Below are positions 16,671 to 23,983 of a DNA stretch of 64,000 bases, piece by piece (the first letter of the stretch is position 1; each line of letters opens with the position of its first letter). The stretch lies in contig NZ_JAHCVK010000008.1 in the NCBI RefSeq assembly GCF_018476905.1, positions 47,170 to 111,169 on the forward strand. Reading direction: 5' to 3'. The notes under the pieces were generated by a model. That model did not search any database. It saw nothing but the letters and a program-made list of their open reading frames with translations, and was not told the DNA's origin. The position numbers and the translations under genes were made by a program. This DNA comes from Geomobilimonas luticola (GTDB lineage Bacteria > Desulfobacterota > Desulfuromonadia > Geobacterales > Geobacteraceae).

Positions 16671-16749
16671 GGAATAGGACCCTCTTATGCCACCAACCAT
16701 CCCTGAAGCGGTCAAACAGCCGTTGAACGGCCAACCGGCAGCTCACTGC

Positions 16750-17970
16750 CTACAGGCTTCGGACGCGCTTTACCGCTTTATACACGCACTTTACGGCAGC
16801 TGAGATGGCCCAGAACTCACGCCTTGAGGCCAGATATGCCGCAAGTTTCTGGGCATGGGGGGGGACTGACTGCAGCGAATCCTTCGAGACAATCTCCTCC
16901 GGCAGCACCCCCCGGCACATGAAATCATAGACGTAGCAGATGCTGCTATCGAATTCCGCCCTTCTGCTGTTATTCGCCCAACATTTCGGATTGGATAACA
17001 GGTCGCTGTAATATTTTTCCAGGATATCAATGGAACGCTCCCACTCCCATTGCCCGGCCGTCCTCTCTCCACCCTCTATGAGCCTGTTTCGCAACCCTTC
17101 ATCGTCAATCAGCATTTGCACGGCAGCACGGGCGCCTTCGATATCCTCGGGGTCAACGACAAGCGCGTTGACGCCATCCTCAATATACTCATCGTACCCC
17201 GTCACCCTGCCTACAACCGATACCCCGCCACAGGCCATCATCTCCATGGGGGGACCGAAGAACCCTTCGACGCGGCTGAGTTTCAGCAAGATATCGCAGC
17301 TTGAGTAAATCCTGCGCATTTCCAGCATGGGCATGTGTTCGAAGAATCGGTCGCACCGCCAGGCCGGCTGGGGAACGCCGTATGAACTGACGCACCATAC
17401 GTCCACATCCATCGGGCGCACCGCCTCGAAAGCCTCGGACATACCCTTGTACGGCAAATTGATCGCCCCTTCCAGCAAAACTCGCAGCCGTTTACCCCGG
17501 GGTTCCAGGGGATCGCATTTATGAAAAACGGCCGGATCCAGACCGTTCGGCACCAGTTCCACATGGTGACCAAAGGTCTCGTTCAGCCATTTTTTGATCC
17601 ACCTGGCTTCGGTGAGATAATTGACCCCCAGATAATAGGTAAGTGCCGTCAAGTGGCGCCATCGCGACTCTGAAGGGTGAAACCGTGTCTCATCGGATTG
17701 CACGAAATAACATTTTACCGTTGCCGGAACGTCCAGAAGCAGAAAAGAGGTGCTCCAGCCCGTAGCAACGAGCACATCCAGGTGCCCCTGCCAGTCCCCG
17801 AGCCCGACAACAGGTACCCGCTGGTCGGGAAACCAGTCCATCGCCTTGGCTTTTTCCGCGGAAAGCAGAACGACCTCGTGCCCCCTCTTCGCCAGGCGGT
17901 TGGCATGCTGGCAAACGACTGAAATCCCGCCGGAGACATCGCAGTTCGGAATAATGTAACCAATTCTCAT
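16750..17970 (-). CDS. glycosyltransferase family 4
   Basis: The 406-residue protein has a GT-B fold: an N-terminal MRIGYIIPNCDVSGGISVVC stretch and a C-terminal nucleotide-sugar site with LLKLSRVEGFFGPPMEMMACG, GYDEYIEDGVNALVVDPED. The RVEGFF...E segment is the donor-binding ExFG-like motif of the family. The C-terminal 100 residues beyond the catalytic domain are unassigned. It is one of several GT4 enzymes of the cluster; donor and acceptor are unknown. Confidence 0.85.
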   Translation of the reverse strand: MRIGYIIPNCDVSGGISVVCQHANRLAKRGHEVVLLSAEKAKAMDWFPDQRVPVVGLGDWQGHLDVLVATGWSTSFLLLDVPATVKCYFVQSDETRFHPSESRWRHLTALTYYLGVNYLTEARWIKKWLNETFGHHVELVPNGLDPAVFHKCDPLEPRGKRLRVLLEGAINLPYKGMSEAFEAVRPMDVDVWCVSSYGVPQPAWRCDRFFEHMPMLEMRRIYSSCDILLKLSRVEGFFGPPMEMMACGGVSVVGRVTGYDEYIEDGVNALVVDPEDIEGARAAVQMLIDDEGLRNRLIEGGERTAGQWEWERSIDILEKYYSDLLSNPKCWANNSRRAEFDSSICYVYDFMCRGVLPEEIVSKDSLQSVPPHAQKLAAYLASRREFWAISAAVKCVYKAVKRVRSL

Positions 17971-17988
17971 GTGCCGTCGCCCAAACGT

Positions 17989-18552
17989 TTATTTTTTCTT
18001 TGCACAAAGCATGATTTGCCAACATGCATTGAAAAAGAAGGTCCGCGCAAAACTGAAGGGTATAAAAAAACGGGCAATGGTCTTCTTCCAATAGTCGGAC
18101 GGGAAATACTCAATATCCACAATCCTGAACTTATCTTGAAAATCCATATTCTCGTAAAACCATTTTTCCGTTAAAAAAACATTGTGTCCCGGATACAATC
18201 CTTCTGCCGAACTGGCATAGGGAATGATTATGGTGAGATCTCCCCCGGGAATCAGGACACGATGTGATTCTCTGACAACATGACTGAGGTCCGAGTGCTC
18301 GAAAAAATGGGATGATCTCACTTCTACGCAACTATTGTCGTCAAAGGGTAGAGGGTGAGCATTCAGATCCATGAATATGTCCGGCAAATTATCCGCGTTG
18401 CTAATCTGACTGGATTCTCCCCGCAGATCATCAATGCCGACATAGCCAGGCGGCTTATAATAGCCACATCCCAAATCGAGCCTGATGCCGTCCGGATACA
18501 TTCTTGTTATATCACCGATCGCACCGTACTTAGGATTTAACGTGAAATACAT
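17989..18552 (-). CDS. class I SAM-dependent methyltransferase
   Basis: The 187-residue protein contains SAM motif I (IRLDLGCGYYKPPGYVGID) and later LPFDDNSCVEVRSSHFFEHS and VLIPGGDLTIIIPY, typical of Methyltransf_11-type enzymes. The ATG at 18552 has GAGGAG upstream and overlaps the end of the preceding gene by about 20 bases. It sits in a stretch that is clearly more AT-rich than its surroundings. A role in methylating a sugar or glycan end is inferred from context only. Confidence 0.8.
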   Translation of the reverse strand: MYFTLNPKYGAIGDITRMYPDGIRLDLGCGYYKPPGYVGIDDLRGESSQISNADNLPDIFMDLNAHPLPFDDNSCVEVRSSHFFEHSDLSHVVRESHRVLIPGGDLTIIIPYASSAEGLYPGHNVFLTEKWFYENMDFQDKFRIVDIEYFPSDYWKKTIARFFIPFSFARTFFFNACWQIMLCAKKK

Positions 18553-19534
18553 CCCCCACACTCCTCAACCGCTTTACGACCCTTTTTGCTACCCTAAATG
18601 CGGAAAAGATTCTGAAATCACTCTGCTTATAATCAAACTTCGGGTACCTGTTTTCCCCCAGATCAGATAGCAAGCGGGAAAACACATCTTTAGCATCAAG
18701 CAAATCCTTCACTCTTTGCAAACCGTTGTCGGAAATCCTCTTGCGTTCGTCCGGATGTGTCAGATAGTACTCAACTGCTTTCCGCAACTCACGTGGTGAA
18801 CTGATTTCGACATAATCGACACCAGGGCGCAATAGCGTATTCGGGGTTATTTTTTCACTTATGACGAATGCGCCGGATGCTAGCAGCATCTGCAGTCGGG
18901 GTTCCCATGACACTTCATTTTCGGCATGTATGTTGAGACATATTTTCGACATGTTCACATACTCAACGAGGGGGGGGCCCCAGATTCCGTGGGCAATATG
19001 CAAGAAATTGTAAATATGCTTCAAATAGGAAAAATGTTCTTCCCTGTGCTTTGTACTTCGCCCAATAAAAAACAAATCCCACGATTTTTCTATTTCGAGC
19101 GGCTTATAAACTTCAGTTGCAACGGGAAAGGCGAACGCACCAGACAGCAACAAGCCGTCTTTTTTCAGAAAAGGTAATGAAGCCTCATCGTAATGAAAGA
19201 CATAATCGTATTTTTTGTGTTTTATCTCTCTGAAGGCAAAGTACCTATTAATGGAATCGTACGTGTAATTGAGTTTATTGTCGATATATCTCGGAAAAGG
19301 TTCGCTGGAGAGATTAATCTTCACCCCCCGCAACTTCCCCAGCAGCGTTTCAGGCACGAATTCGCCCCGGAAAAATATATTGAAATCCGCATCGATCTCT
19401 TCCAGACAGGAAAGATCTTCATACTCCATGTCAAAATTATAGGGTACCTCATGCACGTCAAACACGTCACTCAGTGCATTTTCATAGCAAAAACGGAAAT
19501 ATTCAGGCTGACATATGAATGCGACTTTGTACAT
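18530..19534 (-). CDS. CgeB-like glycosyltransferase
   Basis: The 334-residue protein resembles the CgeB/Glyco_trans_1_2 group: an N-terminal Rossmann-like half (YKVAFICQPEYFRF), then LFFIGRSTKHREEHFSYL and a C-terminal sugar-nucleotide region with LNIHAENEVSWEPRLQMLL, ASGAFVISEK and VDYVEISSPRELRKAVEYYL. Base composition is notably AT-rich for this genome, suggesting recent acquisition. Its ATG directly follows the stop of a 23-residue remnant of another gene (TAAATG), with no good ribosome binding site. Confidence 0.78.
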   Translation of the reverse strand: MYKVAFICQPEYFRFCYENALSDVFDVHEVPYNFDMEYEDLSCLEEIDADFNIFFRGEFVPETLLGKLRGVKINLSSEPFPRYIDNKLNYTYDSINRYFAFREIKHKKYDYVFHYDEASLPFLKKDGLLLSGAFAFPVATEVYKPLEIEKSWDLFFIGRSTKHREEHFSYLKHIYNFLHIAHGIWGPPLVEYVNMSKICLNIHAENEVSWEPRLQMLLASGAFVISEKITPNTLLRPGVDYVEISSPRELRKAVEYYLTHPDERKRISDNGLQRVKDLLDAKDVFSRLLSDLGENRYPKFDYKQSDFRIFSAFRVAKRVVKRLRSVGDVFHVKS

Positions 19535-19606
19535 TTAGGGTAACCCGAAAATTTTGCGGAATAGTCCTTTATATTTCGCACCTTCTATTTCTTGTACATC
19601 ATCCAC
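19535..19606 (-). pseudogene. C-terminal gene remnant (KGLFRKIFGLP tail)
   Basis: A short minus-strand frame, open for about two dozen codons, ends in KGLFRKIFGLP and a stop. The 531-residue methyltransferase at 20713-22308 ends in KGLFRTIFRLP, and the surrounding bases also resemble each other. The piece has stops just upstream and no domain, so it is best read as the surviving 3' end of a related gene left by recombination. Confidence 0.55.
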
Positions 19607-19640
19607 GGCAATTCACTATATTCTTCCCGATGTGGAACAA

Positions 19641-20675
19641 TTATTTCCTTATTAGCTGCATGCTGTGGAAAAAGTCATGGATCTGGGGATCAAAGGAATT
19701 CAGATTCAACTTTTCCAGGATGTTGAAATTGTGCTCCATCAGCGGGTCGTGCCAGGACTCGCTAAAGTGAAACAGGTGATAGGGGTCAACCATAGCAGGC
19801 GGTTCATTCTCGGGGTGATAGGGCTTATTGAGGTTGTTGTCGAAAAAGTCCCATGTCAGGAGGTATCCACCGAGTTTGAGCACGCGCCGGATCTCTGCCA
19901 GAACAGTATTAAGGGACAGAGTGTGGTCGAGCGAGGTGGCAGCGATAATTACATCAAAGGTGTCATCCTGCCAGGGCAAGAACTCTGCGAAGCCTTGTAC
20001 GAATTCGAAGGGATGAGGCTCATAAGGGGGAAGCGGGTCCAGACCGGAGATAAGTCCCACCGGGTAGCCGAGCAGATATTCGCCCACCGGCCAGGGACCG
20101 CAGCCGACATCAAGCACACGGCCGTGCAGATAGGGGGCGATAAATCCGGCAAACAGGCGCGTAGCGTAGCGGGAGCTCACACCACAGTTATTGGAAGGGT
20201 CATTGCGGTAGTTCTCCGTCAGTTCGCTCATATTTACTGCCGACCACAAGCGGTAGTGTTCAGGCAGCAGGGCCTGCAGCCGAGCATGATACTCATCGAA
20301 AGTCTGGGGAGCCATCAACCGGCTGAGGACAGCCTGCGGCTGGTCCTGCCAGCGCGACCGGAAGATCATCTCACGAGTGGTCATCAGCAGCTTTATCGCC
20401 TCCAGACCTGCGTCCTTCTCTACAATGTGCGATTGGACATTGTCATTCAAGTTCAGGACGTAGGTGTTCATGTTCTCCACGAACACGCGCATACTCTCGG
20501 TGAAGCTGGTGAGGTTGGCAAGGTGGGCGGTGACATCACGCAGCGTGGCGCTGGTAACGGCCATCCTTTCGTCAAGGTCGTTCACCTGACGGGCCAGGGC
20601 TGCGTTTTCCGCCTGCAGCGTCTGGAGACGCTCGACCTCGGACTTTCCTTTTCGAAGATTCATGCCAAACAACAT
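19641..20675 (-). CDS. SAM methyltransferase with N-terminal coiled coil
   Basis: The 344-residue protein begins with about 90 residues of coiled-coil character (VERLQTLQAENAALARQ...), followed by a helical linker and a class I methyltransferase domain with motif I VLDVGCGPWPVGEYLLG, FEFVQGFAEFLPWQDDTFD and LKLGGYLLTWDFF. GGAGG lies four bases before the ATG. A coiled coil attached to a methyltransferase next to an ABC glycan exporter recalls chain-terminating enzymes such as WbdD, though here the coil precedes the catalytic domain. Substrate unknown. Confidence 0.82.
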   Translation of the reverse strand: MLFGMNLRKGKSEVERLQTLQAENAALARQVNDLDERMAVTSATLRDVTAHLANLTSFTESMRVFVENMNTYVLNLNDNVQSHIVEKDAGLEAIKLLMTTREMIFRSRWQDQPQAVLSRLMAPQTFDEYHARLQALLPEHYRLWSAVNMSELTENYRNDPSNNCGVSSRYATRLFAGFIAPYLHGRVLDVGCGPWPVGEYLLGYPVGLISGLDPLPPYEPHPFEFVQGFAEFLPWQDDTFDVIIAATSLDHTLSLNTVLAEIRRVLKLGGYLLTWDFFDNNLNKPYHPENEPPAMVDPYHLFHFSESWHDPLMEHNFNILEKLNLNSFDPQIHDFFHSMQLIRK

Positions 20676-20712
20676 ATGCCTCCTACCGAGCTTCTGATGA
20701 AAACGTTTATAG

Positions 20713-22308
20713 TTATGGCAACCTGAAAATTGTGCGAAACAGCCCCTTTTTATTCTCTGCGCTCTGCTTTCCGCGCTCCTGCATCAACTGTGATTCCTTC
20801 TCAACGGCTTGTCTCTTGTACTCCATCCACTCCAATTCCCGTTCATCCGTTTTCTTCTTCCATTCAACCCACTGGAGTTCTCTGTCGTCCGCCTGGCGTT
20901 TCCAGGCTATCCAGTTCTCATATTCCGCGCCGGCATTCCGGATCTGCCTGTATGCGTCCATGAGTATGCTGTTCATGGCCAGAGAGTCAAGGGCCATGGC
21001 AGCTGAGCGACTACTCTGCGAAATCGCATGGGACGTGATTGGTTGGTCAGTGCGTTCGAAAAGCCAGGTGAACAGCCCGTAGGAATTGTTTGGCGCGAAA
21101 GGATTGTTGTAGATAGCGTAGAGCCAGGGATCCAGATGCTGCAGAGGGAGATCCGTGCCGGCATACCCCTGCTGCGCAAAAAGTTGCGCCCAGCGCTGGA
21201 AGGGGAGCGCGTTGTCATGGGCGACGCCCAACTCCCCCGGTGGCGTGGCGGAGACAAGTACCCGTGGCGCACACACACACAACTCCGCGAGCAGACGTTC
21301 CGAATCCCCCAATCGAGGCAAAGCAGCATGAAGACAGATGCAGAGGTCCATCTCGGGCAAAGGTGGGAGGGGGCCCTGTTCGTCCCATGGCAGGTGCTTG
21401 CAGCCAAACGCCACCTCGCGGGCCGCATGAGTCACCTCGTGCCCCCGTGAAGCCAGCGTGGCGGCGTGTCCATGGGTATCGGGACCGACAAAAAGGATCC
21501 GGTTTGCGTCGAGATGACCATTAATCCAGGCGCAGCAGGCATCTACCATCGGTCCCTGCCACAACCCCTTCTCAGCTTCAGCCGGGGCAACTTGTAGGTC
21601 GACGCGGGACTCCCCTTTTCTGGTGAGAAATCCCATTCCATGATTCAACGCTCCATAGGGACAATGCTCGAGCGTAAATTCTGTGTGCTCGACCAGGAAT
21701 CCATGCAGGGCACGACGGACATGACTCCCCCATTTGCCGAGCACGTCATGCATGGCTATAATTCCCTCCGGCGCAAGCCACTGCGCCGCAAGCTCAAGAT
21801 CGGTTCGGACGGCAGACTCATAATGCAACGCGTCGATGAAAATAAAATCAAAGGGACCGTGGGCGCTGCAGACATCATTCCCTACAACGGTGATGGCTGT
21901 ATCGATGCTGCTGTTTTCGGTCGCATAGGTCTTGCTGGTGGTACTTCCCCCCTCATGCCAGAACACCTTGTGTCCGACGCCAAGATCCTGCGCAACGGCA
22001 CGACCGAGATCAAACGGTCGCATGGCGAGACCAAGCTCCGTCTGAGTCATGACCCCGTCTTCGACTCTGAGGGGCTGGTTCGGATCTATGGCATCGATGC
22101 GAACATCGCCGGGCAGCAGACTGGCCATGAGATTGGCAGTGATGCCCACGTATGAGCCGATCTCCAAAACCCTTTTGGGAGATTTTTGCGTCAGGACATG
22201 CATGAGGTCATAGGTGTCCGTCTCGGGCAGTGCCCACCCTGCCGCGACGTGGCGCGGCAGCCCCTTTGCCTCATACAGGTCCCATATCCTGTTCCGCAGT
22301 TTTTCCAT
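20713..22308 (-). CDS. SAM methyltransferase with C-terminal 14-residue repeats
   Basis: The 531-residue protein has an N-terminal class I methyltransferase domain (RVLEIGSYVGITANLMASLL at about residues 45-64; DFIFIDALHYESAVRTDLELA; GIIAMHDVLGKWG) of the Methyltransf_24 type. A second Rossmann-like region without clear catalytic motifs follows. Near the C-terminus are three 14-residue repeats beginning WIAWKRQ, WVEWKKK and WMEYKRQ (residues 466-507), predicted as a coiled coil, then a basic amphipathic tail. The tail may bind the membrane, as in glycan chain terminators; this is inference. Confidence 0.8.
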   Translation of the reverse strand: MEKLRNRIWDLYEAKGLPRHVAAGWALPETDTYDLMHVLTQKSPKRVLEIGSYVGITANLMASLLPGDVRIDAIDPNQPLRVEDGVMTQTELGLAMRPFDLGRAVAQDLGVGHKVFWHEGGSTTSKTYATENSSIDTAITVVGNDVCSAHGPFDFIFIDALHYESAVRTDLELAAQWLAPEGIIAMHDVLGKWGSHVRRALHGFLVEHTEFTLEHCPYGALNHGMGFLTRKGESRVDLQVAPAEAEKGLWQGPMVDACCAWINGHLDANRILFVGPDTHGHAATLASRGHEVTHAAREVAFGCKHLPWDEQGPLPPLPEMDLCICLHAALPRLGDSERLLAELCVCAPRVLVSATPPGELGVAHDNALPFQRWAQLFAQQGYAGTDLPLQHLDPWLYAIYNNPFAPNNSYGLFTWLFERTDQPITSHAISQSSRSAAMALDSLAMNSILMDAYRQIRNAGAEYENWIAWKRQADDRELQWVEWKKKTDERELEWMEYKRQAVEKESQLMQERGKQSAENKKGLFRTIFRLP

Positions 22309-22397
22309 TACTCGTCAGTCCTCAGGTTGCGATCCTTGATGCCGAACTACTCCCACTGGTCCGGAATGAAACGGTCCTCGTACGGGAAGGTGGCAAC

Positions 22398-23873
22398 TCA
22401 ATCCTGCTTTTCCACATGACCGGCCCACCCGGCTGTCGGGGTGAACATCAGCGAAGCACGGCGGGGTAAGGATATTGCTTTCTTGCCGCGCCACTCCCCG
22501 TTGCCGGCTTCAAGGACAACATCGTCGACCGATAACGACGTGAGCGGATACCTGGCGTTGTTAAACGCCTCGCGTACCGTGGGAATCTTTTCCGCGTCGA
22601 AGCCCATTATGGCTGCGAGCGCCATATCCAGGGCCGGCAGGTCGAAACCCGCAGCAATCACTCCCGCATGCTTGGGGGAAGCGATCAGCGGACCCTCCTT
22701 CTCACCGGCGACGATGGCGTCGACCAAACTGAATATGGTGCGCTGGGGCTCGGCGTGCAGCTTTCCACCTTTGTCCGCATAGCGGGCAATACGCACCAGG
22801 TCATGGGTAGTGCGCCAGATCGTATCGTTGCCGTACCAGCTCCCTTCGCTGAAGGGATCGGTATTCTGTTGCCAGGCTTTGCCCCATGCATAGTGAATTC
22901 CCTTGCGGACCTGCCGTGCAGCCCAGTGCCAGTTCGCGATCGAGAAAATGTTGAACCACTCCTCGAAAAATACCGCCAGTCGCTTGAAGCCATTTGCCTT
23001 GAGGTATTCGTCCCCCCCCTCTTCCAGCGATCCCTTCCTATGATGGGGGAGGCAATCCTTGTGCCCGATAATGCCGATGAAATTTTTCAGCGAGGCGGTC
23101 ATCCCCGCCTTCCGGTGGGTTTTGAGTTTTGGCATCGTGATGATGACATCGGCTGAAAGTGCCGTACCGGAGATGAGATACCTGTCGTTGTCGACCGTGT
23201 GGTAGTGACGCATCTTGCGATGGTCGTAATTGGTGACCCGGAAATTGTGGCGATGCCTGCGGACATCGCAGTGGGCGCTTTGCCCATCCATGTCCACGAG
23301 CAGATACCCGAGCGGGTCACCCGGCGCTTCGGAAGTTTCGAGAATGCCATCGTCGTTATAACGTGACCGTACCTGGCGAAAATCGACATAGCGCAACTGC
23401 ACCCCCCGGGATGCGTAAAAATCGCCCATGCACTCGTATCCCCGACTGGCGATCAACTTGTCGAAATCGCACGACTGGAGGGGGGCATCACCGACGATAA
23501 TGGTCCCCGTCCCCTTCAGGGCGATTGCGACATAATCCAGCACGGCCCGGACAACCGATGGATTGGTGATCATCGTGTCGAGGTTGGGGTCGTCACCGCC
23601 GGGATGCCAGCTGAGCACCATGTTGGGCTTCACCAGAACCGTCATGCCGGGCTCAATAAAAGAACCGAAGGGGTTCCAGGCCGGAGTATCGAAGTTACGG
23701 GCATCGAGGCCGAGCTGATGAAGCGTCTCGCGGACCATGTCATAGGCATCGTTGGGTGATGCCACAATGCATTCAGTCCCCCATGGGTATTCGGGGTAGC
23801 TGCTACCCGGATGGAAGGGGGGCTCGTAGGAATAGGCCGCGTCAGGGCGATGTTCGATGTACAAATTGCGCAT
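22398..23873 (-). CDS. DUF362 domain protein
   Basis: The 491-residue protein shows the DUF362 pattern: MTVLVKPNMVLSWHPGGDD, VVRAVLDYVAIALKGTGTIIVGDAPL, ADVIITMPKLKTHRKAGMTASLKNFIG and later VDAIVAGEKEGPL. No ferredoxin-type CxxCxxC cluster is present, unlike many DUF362 proteins. The start at MRNLYIEH is chosen because the longer frame adds unrelated residues overlapping the next gene. DUF362 has no established reaction; its place between a methyltransferase and a glycosyltransferase/ATP-grasp fusion suggests a role in glycan modification, which is inferred. Confidence 0.82.
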   Translation of the reverse strand: MRNLYIEHRPDAAYSYEPPFHPGSSYPEYPWGTECIVASPNDAYDMVRETLHQLGLDARNFDTPAWNPFGSFIEPGMTVLVKPNMVLSWHPGGDDPNLDTMITNPSVVRAVLDYVAIALKGTGTIIVGDAPLQSCDFDKLIASRGYECMGDFYASRGVQLRYVDFRQVRSRYNDDGILETSEAPGDPLGYLLVDMDGQSAHCDVRRHRHNFRVTNYDHRKMRHYHTVDNDRYLISGTALSADVIITMPKLKTHRKAGMTASLKNFIGIIGHKDCLPHHRKGSLEEGGDEYLKANGFKRLAVFFEEWFNIFSIANWHWAARQVRKGIHYAWGKAWQQNTDPFSEGSWYGNDTIWRTTHDLVRIARYADKGGKLHAEPQRTIFSLVDAIVAGEKEGPLIASPKHAGVIAAGFDLPALDMALAAIMGFDAEKIPTVREAFNNARYPLTSLSVDDVVLEAGNGEWRGKKAISLPRRASLMFTPTAGWAGHVEKQD

Positions 23874-23983
23874 AGAAGTCTTTACTCTCACGTGGGGAAT
23901 GACAGGTTGGCACCACCATTCCCGGTTACCCGTTCCTCCCCTTGGTCGGAACGGGCGTTCAAAGCATCTTACGATAATCCACC

